Made by a program: the position numbers and the translations under genes. The notes below the pieces were generated by a model. It saw nothing but the letters and a program-made list of their open reading frames with translations, was not told the DNA's origin and did not search any database. From an uncultured Pseudomonadota bacterium (GTDB lineage Bacteria > Pseudomonadota > Gammaproteobacteria > Burkholderiales > SG8-39), in assembly GCA_903921325.1 (NCBI GenBank), contig CAIXPL010000019.1:186001-250000 (forward strand): a DNA stretch of 64,000 nucleotides, in the 5' to 3' direction. Positions within the stretch are counted from its first letter, which is position 1; each line of letters starts with the position of its first letter. This document shows positions 41,627 through 51,130 of the stretch, one piece after another.

Positions 41627-43369
41627 TCATAGCAAACTGGTTCGCATGCGCTGGCGCAGCACAAACACGCGACGCGCATCACGCGCCACCAGCACCATCG
41701 GCAGACCGCGAGCGACCATGGACTCATAGGTGACCGGTTGCATGAACGCCGCCGCGCTTTCACTGGCCACCCAGCGCAGCACAAATTCATCGATCGTCTC
41801 AACACCGCGCTCCGGATTGATGGCAAGACCCAGTTGCAATTCGTCACGGTAGGCCACCAGCACCATCGGATGCGCCGTGTAGAAGCCAAACGAATTATCG
41901 TAGATGCCCACTGAATACCACGGACCATTGCCTTCACCGGCAACCAGATCACGCACGACCGCACGGGCAAACGAGCGCGCCGAATAAGCCTCTTCAAACA
42001 CTGTGGCCCCGGTCAACAACACCTGCCAGCCCGCCAGAGACAACATGCCCATCACCAGCAGCGCGCTCGCGATCCTGGCACGACGGAACAGCAGTATCGC
42101 GCCGACGTTGGCAATCGCAAGCAAGGCAGCGGCGGTCAGTCCCAAGGGCGTGAATCGACGCATGAGCTGCGGTGACACATCGTCAACGCCACTGGAGCGC
42201 AGGATAAGGATGCTCAGAGCGAGCACCACTGCCAGCACCAGACCGGGCCAGGCCCGTACCGCCAGTTGCGTGGCGTCCTGCTGCGAGCGGGCGATGACGC
42301 CACCGGCAAGCACGGCGATCAGCGGGAATGCGGGCACCACGTAAGCCGGTAGCTTCGAGTGTGACAAGCTAAAGAAGCCGATGACGCAGACTATCCACAA
42401 GACCATGAACAGCGGTTCGTTGAACCCGACGCGGTACACCGCTTGCTTCGGATCGACATGGCGGGCAACAGTACGACGCCAAGCCTGCCAGGTGCTCAGC
42501 CTGCCCAGTGAGCGCCAGAATCGCTCGCGTGCGCAGAACGCAGTCCAGGGCAACAGACCAAGCAAGGCCACGGCCAGAAAATACCACCATGCCCCGGTGC
42601 GCTGGTGCGCGGCTGTGCCGAAGCGCGCGAAGTGCTCATGAATAATGAAAAAATTGAAAAACTCCGGGTTGGCCCGCTGCGCAGCAATAAACCAGGGACC
42701 GCAGACAATGAACAGAATCACCAGACCGCTCAGCGGCTGCAAGCGCAACGGTAATCGCCAGTCACGAGTGATCAGCGTATAGACCGCGACGGTAAATGCG
42801 GGCAACACCAACCCGATAAGGCCTTTTGATAAAACCGCCAGCGCGAGAGCGCCCCAACCGGCCCATTGCCAGAGAAGGATCGCCTTGCGCGACTCGGCGG
42901 GGCGCTCGGCTTGCATGAACGCGACGAGACCAAGCAAGAGAAACAGCGTGAGTCCCATGTCCAGGGTGGCAACCTGCGCAAACAAGAAGAACAGGAGATT
43001 GCTCGCCAGAATGCAACCACAGGCCAACGCACCCAAGGGTCCGCTGCGACGCCAGGCCCATAGGACGCTCAGGGCAATGGTGGCCAGACCGCACAGCGCG
43101 GGCCACAGACGGGTGGCAAACTCTCCTTCCCCGATCACCCGATAGGCGATGGCCGTCATCCAGTATTGCAGCGGCGGTTTTTCCAGATAAACCAGATCGT
43201 TCAGGTGCGGAGTCACCCAGTCACCGCTCACCAGCATTTCATGGGCGATCAGCCCATAGCGCCCCTCATCGGGCGAGAACAAACCGCGCGTGCCCAGCGC
43301 AGCAAACCAGAGCAGCAGAAACAGCGACCCCAGCAGGTAGTACCGGGCGCGCGGCAACGATTCAAGCAC
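41627..43369 (-). CDS. ArnT/PMT-like family 39 glycosyltransferase
   Basis: A membrane protein of about 580 residues with many hydrophobic helices and the catalytic DE pair in the first periplasmic loop (LFSPDEGRYGLIA), as in ArnT, which transfers aminoarabinose from undecaprenyl phosphate to lipid A. LEKPPLQYWMTAIAYR is another hallmark. No arn operon genes are present, so the sugar is unknown. The GTG at 43369, overlapping the preceding stop by 8 bp, gives a start just before the first helix; the frame extends to 43426. Confidence 0.83.
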   Translation of the reverse strand: MLESLPRARYYLLGSLFLLLWFAALGTRGLFSPDEGRYGLIAHEMLVSGDWVTPHLNDLVYLEKPPLQYWMTAIAYRVIGEGEFATRLWPALCGLATIALSVLWAWRRSGPLGALACGCILASNLLFFLFAQVATLDMGLTLFLLLGLVAFMQAERPAESRKAILLWQWAGWGALALAVLSKGLIGLVLPAFTVAVYTLITRDWRLPLRLQPLSGLVILFIVCGPWFIAAQRANPEFFNFFIIHEHFARFGTAAHQRTGAWWYFLAVALLGLLPWTAFCARERFWRSLGRLSTWQAWRRTVARHVDPKQAVYRVGFNEPLFMVLWIVCVIGFFSLSHSKLPAYVVPAFPLIAVLAGGVIARSQQDATQLAVRAWPGLVLAVVLALSILILRSSGVDDVSPQLMRRFTPLGLTAAALLAIANVGAILLFRRARIASALLVMGMLSLAGWQVLLTGATVFEEAYSARSFARAVVRDLVAGEGNGPWYSVGIYDNSFGFYTAHPMVLVAYRDELQLGLAINPERGVETIDEFVLRWVASESAAAFMQPVTYESMVARGLPMVLVARDARRVFVLRQRMRTSLL

Positions 43370-44348
43370 GCGACACCGCCAGGGTTTCTGGCGCAAAGAG
43401 TTCTTCGATCTCAAGGCGGCGCGCACAGGCGCCCTGCTCGTAGGCGTACTGGCAAAACGTTTCCAGCGTGGTGCGATTGGCGTTCACACCGTAGGGCCAG
43501 CAGTCCTCGCCCATCTGTGCGCGTGCAAATGCCATATGGTGTGGCAACCAGGCAACCGGAAAATGCGAGGAATTGAAATCCGACATGCGCGCGAGTGCGC
43601 GTCGCTTGGCTTCCTCGAACGCCTTCATCAGATTCATCGCGATCCAGCGATGGCGCTCATAGGCATCACGACGCAGCACCACCAGATGCATGATCGGAAA
43701 GACCTGCGTCTTTTCGTAATAGCTCACTTCTTCGGCATACACGTTTTCGAAACCACGGCGTATCCGTGGGTGGCCCTCGAGGAAGGGGCGCGGCGGGCGG
43801 GCACTGATGACTGCGTCCAGATCACCGCTCACCAACATCTCTGACAGTGAGCGCGTGGGCTGCCGGGTGATCGAAAATTGCGGCAGGTCGAGGTTCATCT
43901 TGTCGGCACGGCCGGCCTCATCCACACCGGCCTGCACCCATTGAATGCCATGCAGATCAATGCCCCAGGCATGCTGCAACAGACCGCGCACATAGATCAC
44001 TGCGGTCAGCGCCCACTCCGGCACACCGATGCGCTTGCCGGCAAGGTCAGCCGGCGAGTCAATGCCCGCGTCGGTGCGCACGTAGAGCGAAGAGTGGCGA
44101 AACACGCGCGAGGTGAACACCGGCAGCCCGACCATATCGGTATGCCCGCGCGAGACCAGCGAGGCATAGGGGCCAAGGCCCATCTCCGAGACCTCCCACT
44201 CGCGAAATCGCACAAAGCGAAACAGCAGCTCCTCGATCGGGGTGCGCAGGACGGTGAGATCGATCCCTTCCGGACGCACATCACCGGAGCGCAGGTCACG
44301 CACATGCTCATAATCACCCACGGCAAAAGTGAGCGGGATATCTGCCAT
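43362..44348 (-). CDS. 4,5-dihydroxyphthalate decarboxylase-like (Pht5) / binding-protein-fold protein
   Basis: A 328-residue protein without signal peptide, matching the Pht5 group: early LTFAVGDYEHVRDLRSGDV, then LAGKRIGVPEWALTAVIYVRG and DLDAVISARPP. This fold is shared with periplasmic ligand-binding proteins; Pht5 decarboxylates 4,5-dihydroxyphthalate. Many relatives are annotated as ABC binding proteins, so function is open. It starts 1 base after the Bug stop upstream and overlaps the glycosyltransferase by 8 bp, an unexpected partner. Confidence 0.75.
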   Translation of the reverse strand: MADIPLTFAVGDYEHVRDLRSGDVRPEGIDLTVLRTPIEELLFRFVRFREWEVSEMGLGPYASLVSRGHTDMVGLPVFTSRVFRHSSLYVRTDAGIDSPADLAGKRIGVPEWALTAVIYVRGLLQHAWGIDLHGIQWVQAGVDEAGRADKMNLDLPQFSITRQPTRSLSEMLVSGDLDAVISARPPRPFLEGHPRIRRGFENVYAEEVSYYEKTQVFPIMHLVVLRRDAYERHRWIAMNLMKAFEEAKRRALARMSDFNSSHFPVAWLPHHMAFARAQMGEDCWPYGVNANRTTLETFCQYAYEQGACARRLEIEELFAPETLAVSRA

Positions 44349-44349
44349 A

Positions 44350-45333
44350 TCAGTTCTCCAGTCGAATGCCAGCTTGTTTGACCACGCCACCCCACTTCTG
44401 CAAGTCTGAGCGCAGTTGTTCGGCAAACTGTGCCGGCGAATTACCGACCGGATCAATGCCAAGAACGGCGTAGCGCTCACGGACCTCGGGCTCGCGCAGC
44501 ACCAGCGCGGTGGCGCGTTGCAATCGGTCAACGATGGCACTTGGCGTGTGCGCCGGCGCGAGCAGCGCCACCCAGGAATAGGACTCAAACCCTGGCACCC
44601 CGCTCTCGATCAGGGTAGGCACACTCGGCAGGGCATCGGAGCGCACGCGACTGGCGACTGCAATCGCGTTGGCACGACCGTTCTTGACAAATTGCTGCGC
44701 GCTCGCAATGGCGGTAAATACCAGCGGCAACTGACCGCCGACCAAATCGCTGATCGCCGGGCCACCGCCCTTGTAAGGAATATGGACCATATCGATGCCA
44801 GTCTGGATCTTGAGCAACTCACCGGCCACATGCGGCGTGCTGCCGGTACCCGAAGTGCCATAGGAAAGGCTGCCAGGATGGGTTTTGGAATAGGCAAGCA
44901 ACTCGGCAAAAGTCTTCACCGGGAGATTGGTCGCGGCCAGCACAATAAGCGAGGCATCCCCCAGTTTGGTAATCGGGGCAAAATCGTTCACCGTGTCAAA
45001 GGGCACCCGGGCGTACACATGGGGATTGATCACCAGGGTGCCGTCAAACCCAAGCAACAAAGTGTAGCCATCGGGCGCCGCACGGGCCACCTGCTCAGAA
45101 CCGATATTGCCATTGGCACCGGGACGGTTATCGATCACCACCTGCTGCCCGAGGCGGGCCGACAAGCGATCGGTGATCGCGCGCGCGCTGGTGTCGGTGA
45201 CCCCGCCCGGGGCAAACGGCACAATGAGTCGGATGGAGTGGGTCGGGTAGTCCTGCGCCCCGGCACTGTGCGCGGCGAGGCCGGCAAGCACAGACAGCAA
45301 CATAGCGACGCAATGACGCGCAGACCGATGCAT
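44350..45333 (-). CDS. Bug/TctC family periplasmic binding protein
   Basis: A 327-residue receptor with a signal peptide (about 1-26, ending HSAGA) and the family N-terminus YPTHSIRLIVPFAPGGVTDT, then IDNRPGANGNIG and GTSGTGSTPHVAGELLK. GGAGATAT precedes the ATG at 45333. It is divergent from the 130-residue gene and leads directly into the Pht5-like gene, suggesting uptake and processing of the same aromatic acid. Confidence 0.9.
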   Translation of the reverse strand: MHRSARHCVAMLLSVLAGLAAHSAGAQDYPTHSIRLIVPFAPGGVTDTSARAITDRLSARLGQQVVIDNRPGANGNIGSEQVARAAPDGYTLLLGFDGTLVINPHVYARVPFDTVNDFAPITKLGDASLIVLAATNLPVKTFAELLAYSKTHPGSLSYGTSGTGSTPHVAGELLKIQTGIDMVHIPYKGGGPAISDLVGGQLPLVFTAIASAQQFVKNGRANAIAVASRVRSDALPSVPTLIESGVPGFESYSWVALLAPAHTPSAIVDRLQRATALVLREPEVRERYAVLGIDPVGNSPAQFAEQLRSDLQKWGGVVKQAGIRLEN

Positions 45334-45498
45334 CGGATATCTCCTCGTGTGGCGACAGGGCCTGGGGCCGCATGCTACCCCAGCAGTGACCCAGCAAACC
45401 AACCAGGGCGCCGCGGCACACGCGACAGGCGCACTGCAAAGAGGCGCATAAAGCGAGACAATGCACGTTCAATTGGGCACTTTCACGAAGGATTTGAT

Positions 45499-45891
45499 AT
45501 GGCTACGCACTCCGAAGGCAGGCCGGGCGAACCGGAAATCGACCCCGCCGGCTTGTTTCTGGAAGAAGTATTTACTGATCGGCGGGTGGGCACTATCCGT
45601 CGCCTTACCCCGGTGACCGCCGAGGGCAACCCCGACCTCTCGCGCCCGGTGAGCTACATCGGCGAGACCCAGGTCATGAGCAATGTCGGTGCCTTGCCGA
45701 TCGTATTTGAAATCGAGGCGGCGAATGTTGGTGAAGCCGCCAGCCGATTTGGCGCTCTGGCCAAAGAGGCGATCGAGCGCACCATGCGCGAATTGCAGGA
45801 CATGCGCCGTCAAGCCGCCTCATCCATCGTGATACCCCAGGGCGGCGTGCCCAATCTGGGCGGTGGCGGGGGCAAGATTCAGCTACCCTGA
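45499..45891 (+). CDS. Conserved hypothetical protein upstream of ettA (130 aa)
   Basis: A 130-residue soluble protein I cannot assign. The N-terminal part is acidic ([20 protein letters not shown]), a middle block reads [20 protein letters not shown], a helix-rich, charged segment follows ([20 protein letters not shown]), and the end is Gly-rich ([12 protein letters not shown]). No cysteines, signal peptide or membrane helix. AAGGA lies before the ATG; the ettA start follows 26 bases after its stop, so the two are probably co-transcribed. Confidence 0.72.
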   Translation: MATHSEGRPGEPEIDPAGLFLEEVFTDRRVGTIRRLTPVTAEGNPDLSRPVSYIGETQVMSNVGALPIVFEIEAANVGEAASRFGALAKEAIERTMRELQDMRRQAASSIVIPQGGVPNLGGGGGKIQLP

Positions 45892-45917
45892 CAGACCACT
45901 GCCCGCTGCGAGAACAC

Positions 45918-47591
45918 ATGGCTCAATACGTCTACACGATGCGCCGGGTCGGCAAGGTCGTGCCGCCCAAGCGTGTGATCCTGAAGGACATATCGCTTAA
46001 CTTTTTCCATGGCGCGAAAATCGGCGTGCTCGGCCTCAATGGCTCGGGCAAATCGAGTCTGCTGCGCATCATGGCGGGGGTCGATCGCGATTTCAATGGC
46101 GAGGTCACGGTGGAACCGGGCCTGCGCATCGGGTACCTGCAGCAAGAGCCGCAGCTTGACCCCGCCAAGACAGTGCGCGGCAACGTCGAGGAGGGTGTCG
46201 CAGCAACCCTCGCGCTGATTACCCGCTTCAATGAGATCAGTGATCGATTTGCCGAACCGCTCGAAGACGACGAAATGAACGCCTTGCTGGAAGAGCAGGG
46301 ACAGTTGCAAGGCAAGATCGATGCCGTACAGGGCTGGGAGGTGGAGCGTCGTCTGGAAGTGGCTGCCGATGCACTGCGTCTGCCGCCCTGGGATGCCGAT
46401 GTCACCAAGCTCTCGGGTGGTGAAGCACGCCGGGTGGCTCTGTGCCGCTTGCTGCTCTCCGAACCCGATATGTTGTTGCTCGACGAACCGACCAATCACC
46501 TCGATGCACTGTCGGTCCAGTGGCTGGAACAGTTTCTTGAACGCTATCCGGGGACTGTGATTGCAGTCACCCATGATCGCTACTTTCTTGACAATGTCGC
46601 CGGCTGGATTCTCGAGCTCGATCGCGGCCATGGCATCCCGTGGGAAGGCAATTATTCGTCCTGGCTCGAGCAGAAAGAGCGCCGCCTCGCCATTGAAGCC
46701 AAGCAGGAATCCGCGCTTATCAAGGCAATGCAGGTTGAACTGGAATGGGTACGACAGAATCCCAAGGCGCGACAGGCCAAGAGCAAGGCCCGTCTGGCCC
46801 GCTTTGATGAACTGTCATCGCAGGAATTCCAGAAGCGCAACGAAACCAACGAGATCTACATCCCCCCCGGGCCGCGACTTGGCGATGTGGTGATCGAGGC
46901 CGAAGGCCTGCGCAAGTCATTTGGCTCGAAGCAGTTGTTTGATGGTTTGAGTTTCAGCCTCCCGCGCGGCGGCATTGTCGGCATCATCGGCGCCAACGGC
47001 GCCGGCAAGACGACGCTGTTTCGCATCATTACCGGCATCGAGCAACCGGACGCTGGCACGCTGCGCCACGGCGACACCGTGAAAATCGCCTATGTCGATC
47101 AGAGCCGCGATGCGCTCGATCCGGCCAAAACTGTCTGGGAAGAAATCTCAGGAGGTCAGGACATCCTGCAGGTCGGCAGCTATCAGACGCAAAGTCGCGG
47201 CTATGTATCCAGGTTCAATTTCCGCGGCGCTGATCAGCAAAAACAGGTCGGTGAATTATCAGGCGGCGAGCGCAACCGGGTGCATCTGGCCAAACTGCTC
47301 AAGGCCGGTGCCAATGTGCTGCTGCTCGATGAGCCGACCAACGATCTGGACGTGGAAACCCTGCGCGCGCTGGAACAGGCGCTGCTCGATTTTCCGGGTT
47401 GTGCCGTGGTGATCTCGCACGACCGCTGGTTTCTCGACCGGATTGCCACTCACATCCTGGCATTTGAGGGCGACAGCCGGGTGGTGTGGTTCGAGGGCAA
47501 TTACGCCGACTATCTGGAAGACCGGCGCAAGCGCCTGGGTGAGGCGGCTGATCGTCCCGAGCGCATTCGCTACAAGCCGCTGGCGGCCTGA
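45918..47591 (+). CDS. ettA: Energy-dependent translational throttle protein EttA
   Basis: A 557-residue ABC-F protein that binds the ribosomal E site and gates translation by the ADP/ATP ratio. Two ABC domains are visible: Walker [14 protein letters not shown] and [13 protein letters not shown], signatures [15 protein letters not shown] and [15 protein letters not shown], and Walker [12 protein letters not shown] and [11 protein letters not shown]. The linker between the two domains ([20 protein letters not shown] type) fits EttA. It is a housekeeping gene, not a transporter; there are no membrane segments. Confidence 0.96.
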   Translation: MAQYVYTMRRVGKVVPPKRVILKDISLNFFHGAKIGVLGLNGSGKSSLLRIMAGVDRDFNGEVTVEPGLRIGYLQQEPQLDPAKTVRGNVEEGVAATLALITRFNEISDRFAEPLEDDEMNALLEEQGQLQGKIDAVQGWEVERRLEVAADALRLPPWDADVTKLSGGEARRVALCRLLLSEPDMLLLDEPTNHLDALSVQWLEQFLERYPGTVIAVTHDRYFLDNVAGWILELDRGHGIPWEGNYSSWLEQKERRLAIEAKQESALIKAMQVELEWVRQNPKARQAKSKARLARFDELSSQEFQKRNETNEIYIPPGPRLGDVVIEAEGLRKSFGSKQLFDGLSFSLPRGGIVGIIGANGAGKTTLFRIITGIEQPDAGTLRHGDTVKIAYVDQSRDALDPAKTVWEEISGGQDILQVGSYQTQSRGYVSRFNFRGADQQKQVGELSGGERNRVHLAKLLKAGANVLLLDEPTNDLDVETLRALEQALLDFPGCAVVISHDRWFLDRIATHILAFEGDSRVVWFEGNYADYLEDRRKRLGEAADRPERIRYKPLAA

Positions 47592-47626
47592 CCGATGGCG
47601 CCGGCCTGGCAGCCTACAGGGCGCAG

Positions 47627-48583
47627 GTGCGAAGGCACGCACGCGCGGTGAGGGCTGCCGCGCCGATAAGTCGCGAGACTCAGGGCATTATTGCCTCGCT
47701 GGTGTCCTCCATCGGGTTTGCAACTCTGGATGCTGCAAGCAAGGGATTGCTGGCCACAGTCGATGCCAGAGCGTTGCTGCTCGCGCGCAGCGCCGCGATC
47801 ATTGCCTTGATACTGCTCACCCTCGCCCTGCTCAGACAGGTGCGCGTTCTCGCCACCCCGGCGATCGGACTCACCATGGTGCGCTCGGTGCTCTTCGCCA
47901 CCACCAGCGTGCTGGTCGTGGTGGCACTCAAACACCTGCCGCTGGCCGATGCGATTGCGCTCTATTACATGAGTCCGGTGTGGACGGTGCTGCTCGGCGC
48001 ACTCATCCTGGGCGAAGGCATCACACGCAGTGCCATGCTGGCAGCCCTGGTGGGCCTGGCCGGGGCGTGGCTGCTGATGCAGCCGGGCAGCGCGGGATTC
48101 ACCGTCTGGTCACTCTTTCCGTTCATCGCCGGGGCCACAGGCGCATTGCAGGACGTCTATGCACGGCGCCTGCGGGGACAAACGCATCCGACCGGTTTGC
48201 TTTTCTGGGGCATGGTAGCGATGCTACCGATCAGTCTTCTGGCGGGCGCATCCTCCGGGCCCTCGTCTGCGGCCTCGCCAATCCTGGTACTTGCAACGGC
48301 GATCGAGCAAGGATTGTTCGCCCTCAGCATACTGGCCGGCATGGTGGCTTACTTTTTTGCAGCCCAATCGTTCCAGAAGGCGCCGGCCCGCTTGATCGCC
48401 CCGCTGCGGTACCTGAATCTGCTCTGGGCCGTCCTGCTGGGCTGGCTTATTTGGGGCACCGTCCCCGGCAAGTTGCAATCGGTCGGGATCGTGCTGATCG
48501 TGATCGCGGGATTTATCTGTATTCGCAGCTCGGCTGCCCAATCGGCCGTGCCGCCTCACGTCCCACCAAGGAGCGCCCCATGA
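47627..48583 (+). CDS. DMT/EamA family transporter
   Basis: A protein of about 318 residues with ten predicted helices in two EamA repeats, the drug/metabolite transporter fold. The first half contains KHLPLADAIALYYMSPVWTVLLGALILGE, split by the typical conserved proline; the second repeats the pattern (RLIAPLRYLNLLWAVLLGWL). Substrate unknown. It starts at a GTG (47627 or 47648). The stop overlaps the ATG of a 24-codon ORF. Confidence 0.85.
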   Translation: MRRHARAVRAAAPISRETQGIIASLVSSIGFATLDAASKGLLATVDARALLLARSAAIIALILLTLALLRQVRVLATPAIGLTMVRSVLFATTSVLVVVALKHLPLADAIALYYMSPVWTVLLGALILGEGITRSAMLAALVGLAGAWLLMQPGSAGFTVWSLFPFIAGATGALQDVYARRLRGQTHPTGLLFWGMVAMLPISLLAGASSGPSSAASPILVLATAIEQGLFALSILAGMVAYFFAAQSFQKAPARLIAPLRYLNLLWAVLLGWLIWGTVPGKLQSVGIVLIVIAGFICIRSSAAQSAVPPHVPPRSAP

Positions 48584-48654
48584 TTGCTGTCGCAGTGCAA
48601 ATGGCGAGCATCACTTGCGGGTGCTCTATCGGCGTACCCTGGAGTGAGCAATGA
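48580..48654 (+). CDS. 24-codon micro-ORF coupled to both neighbours
   Basis: An ATG at 48580 follows a perfect AAGGAG six bases upstream and overlaps the transporter stop as ATGA. The frame runs 24 codons and its TGA overlaps the ATG of the next Bug gene, again as ATGA. The peptide starts MIAVAVQMAS and contains two cysteines close together (CGC); it has no signal for export. It could be a translated leader keeping ribosomes moving into the Bug gene, a real small protein, or a relic of a longer gene. Confidence 0.5.
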   Translation: MIAVAVQMASITCGCSIGVPWSEQ

Positions 48655-49676
48655 CTTCTGTAACCGTGCTGCAGCGAGCGTGCCTGGCCGTGCGCGCTTC
48701 GCTCCCCCTGCTATGCCTGCTCTTTGGTCCGGTGATAGCAAATGCGCAAGTGGTTGCCCAACCGCCAGCAACGCCGCCCGCCGCGTTTCCGCAACACGCC
48801 CTGCACCTTGTCAATGTCTACCCCCCAGGCGGTGCCTCGGACGTGGTTGCCCGTTTCATTGCGCAGAAGCTGAGCGACGGCCTGGGCCAGCCGGTCATTG
48901 TGGATAACCGCGCTGGTGCCGGTGGCATCATCGGCAACGACTTTGTTGCCAAGCAGCCCCCTGATGGTTACACCCTGGTGCTGATCACCGGGGCCTACCC
49001 GGTACAGGCGGCGATGGTGCGCAAGCTTCCGTTCGACCCCTTGCGCGATATCGCCATGGTGTCGATGCTCACGCAGTATCCGTTCGTGATCAATGTGGTG
49101 CCTACAGCAAGCTATCGCTCTCTGGCCGAGTTCATAGCCTATGCGCGCGCCAATCCGGGCCGGCTGAATTACTCCTCGGCGGGCATCGGATCAGTTCATC
49201 ATTTGTCCGGTGAGCTGTTCAACGCGCTGGCGGGGACCGACCTTGGCCATATCCCCTTTCGCGGCGGTTCGGCCCCGATCACTGAATTGCTGGCCGGTCG
49301 GGTCGATGTGCTGTTCGAGGCAATGACCTTGTCTCTGCCCTATATCCAGGCGGGCAAATTGCGCGCACTGGCGGTCACCTCGCACGAACGGGCACCGGCG
49401 CTGCCCGATGTCCCGGTCGCCGAACAAACGCTGCCTGGCTATGTGGTCACGTCCTTTCTGGGCATTGGCACCACGGGTGGAGCACCCGTACCAGTGATCG
49501 CGCGACTGAATCAGGAGGTACGACGCATTTTGCAAACGCCTGATGCAGCACGACGATTTGTCGAGTTAGGCGGTGAGCCGCACTCCAGTTCACCCGAAGA
49601 GATGCACGAATTTGTGGCCGGCGAGATCGGCAAATGGCGCACGGTGATCGAGGCGCGCAAGATCGAACGGCAATGA
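48651..49676 (+). CDS. Bug/TctC family periplasmic binding protein
   Basis: A 341-residue receptor with a signal peptide (about 1-32, ending IANAQ), a short Pro/Ala-rich linker, and the family blocks HLVNVYPPGGASDVVARF, VDNRAGAGGIIG and YSSAGIGSVHHLSGELF. GGAG precedes the ATG, which is coupled to the micro-ORF. It opens the catabolic-looking region; again no permease genes are nearby. Confidence 0.9.
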   Translation: MTSVTVLQRACLAVRASLPLLCLLFGPVIANAQVVAQPPATPPAAFPQHALHLVNVYPPGGASDVVARFIAQKLSDGLGQPVIVDNRAGAGGIIGNDFVAKQPPDGYTLVLITGAYPVQAAMVRKLPFDPLRDIAMVSMLTQYPFVINVVPTASYRSLAEFIAYARANPGRLNYSSAGIGSVHHLSGELFNALAGTDLGHIPFRGGSAPITELLAGRVDVLFEAMTLSLPYIQAGKLRALAVTSHERAPALPDVPVAEQTLPGYVVTSFLGIGTTGGAPVPVIARLNQEVRRILQTPDAARRFVELGGEPHSSSPEEMHEFVAGEIGKWRTVIEARKIERQ

Positions 49677-49705
49677 CCTGTGGAAAAGCGGAGCCTTGAT
49701 TCCGA

Positions 49706-50503
49706 TCAGAAGTGCGGCGTAAAGATAAATTTAAGCGTCCAGCGATCGCCTGAATCCCAGCCATAGCCCAGCCCGACATGCATGTCCATGCCATTCAGGA
49801 AGGTGTGCGCGGTTTTCAATTCAATCACTGCGAACGCCTGCCGTGGGATGACCGTCGGGTCGGCACTGTTGACGGCACTGCGCCCCTGGTAATACTCGGC
49901 GCCAAAACCGGTGATGACCTCGCCCGGATAGAGCCGGATCGCACGCATTTGCACATTGCGCTGTAACGCGCTGCTCTGCCCATCAGAGCGCCCCGAATCC
50001 ACCACCGGATTGAGTGCAAGCGACCAATGCTCGTCCTTCCAGGCGATGATGCCGCGCGCCTCAAACCCTTTGCGCGGAAACTCCATGCCATGGTTAAGCA
50101 CGGAATACTCGAAGTTGATGCCAAGTGACCATGGTTGCGTCTCGCTGCCCTGTAGCGGCATGAACTTGACGCGCGGCTTGTAACCGGCTGACTCGTAACC
50201 GTACTGATCGGTGTAAATCGTCGGCAGATAAAAACCCAGCTCCACACCGCGGGCAAGGCCATAGCTGATCTCAGGGGTCAGACGAAATCCACCTTGCGCG
50301 GTGCGCTGATCGGGAAACGACGGCTTGCTTTGCCCCACCAACGTCGTGTTGGCATGCATCTCAAGCCCCCATTCGCCCGGGTCATTGATCTCACCGTCAT
50401 AGACCTGGATCTCATCGAGGAAGACCGCGTGCGCATTGCCAGCCAGGCCGAACACGAGCCATGCAAACGCAAATAATCTGACGCAGCGCAGTCTGATCAC
50501 GTG
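49706..50503 (-). CDS. Exported protein, possible outer-membrane beta-barrel (unknown)
   Basis: About 265 residues from a GTG at 50503. A signal peptide (about 1-27, ending GNAHA) is followed by a mature part rich in alternating polar/aromatic residues typical of beta strands (for example FRLTPEISYGLARGVELGFYLPT, split by turns, and WSLALNPVV), and it ends in Phe (FTPHF), as outer-membrane barrels usually do. I do not recognise the family. It may be a surface porin for the substrate of the neighbouring pathway. The open frame continues upstream to 50704 but without a signal peptide. Confidence 0.65.
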   Translation of the reverse strand, partial: HVIRLRCVRLFAFAWLVFGLAGNAHAVFLDEIQVYDGEINDPGEWGLEMHANTTLVGQSKPSFPDQRTAQGGFRLTPEISYGLARGVELGFYLPTIYTDQYGYESAGYKPRVKFMPLQGSETQPWSLGINFEYSVLNHGMEFPRKGFEARGIIAWKDEHWSLALNPVVDSGRSDGQSSALQRNVQMRAIRLYPGEVITGFGAEYYQGRSAVNSADPTVIPRQAFAVIELKTAHTFLNGMDMHVGLGYGWDSGDRWTLKFIFTPHF

Positions 50504-50612
50504 TGACTTGGCCTCATGCCACCTGCGGGTTGCCCGGCGTGCGAGCTGCGCGATTCGTCGAAAGTATGCAATGCGAGCGAATCGTCCAATTTGTGCGTTC
50601 GGCGCGCGCATC

Positions 50613-51032
50613 TCACCGCGCTGCACTGGCAGCAACCGCGGCCGCGCCAGCCTGTGCACAGTCATGATCCTGTTCAGGTGACCCACCGCCACAGCCAATC
50701 GCACCGATCAGTCGCCCGCCGAGCAGAAGCGGCACCGCACCACCGGTGGGCAGCGCTTCACCCTTCGACACGGCCGAGACATGACTCCAGAAAGGCTGGG
50801 TAGCGTGTAGCGCCGCCAATTCGATGGTTGCCCGCTTGAACGTCAGTGCAGCGACTGCTTTTGCGCGCGAAGTGTCGGTGGTAAGAAACCCGGTGCCATC
50901 GCCTCGCAGCGTCAGCACCAAACGCCCTGCCTCATCGACCACCGACACCGTCATTGCCAGACCGAGCGCGGCAGCTTTTAAGCGTGTCGCCTCTGCAGCC
51001 TGCAGGGCAAGGGTCAAAGTCATCTCTATCAT
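50613..51032 (-). CDS. GlcG/HbpS family protein
   Basis: A 139-residue protein of the GlcG/HbpS family: AMTVSVVDEAGRLVLTLR, TSRAKAVAALTFKR and GGAVPLLLGGRLIGAIGCGGG are its blocks. Members bind haem or occur in glycolate, propanediol and aromatic clusters with undefined roles. Here it stands between the exported protein and the FAD monooxygenase on the same strand. Confidence 0.85.
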   Translation of the reverse strand: MIEMTLTLALQAAEATRLKAAALGLAMTVSVVDEAGRLVLTLRGDGTGFLTTDTSRAKAVAALTFKRATIELAALHATQPFWSHVSAVSKGEALPTGGAVPLLLGGRLIGAIGCGGGSPEQDHDCAQAGAAAVAASAAR

Positions 51033-51130
51033 TTCATCATCCGGAAGTGAGCCTGTTGCATGGTAGCGATCCGACTGCTTGATCGGCGCTTGACACGATC
51101 GCAGTTTAGCGAATGAGCACGCGAATCACG

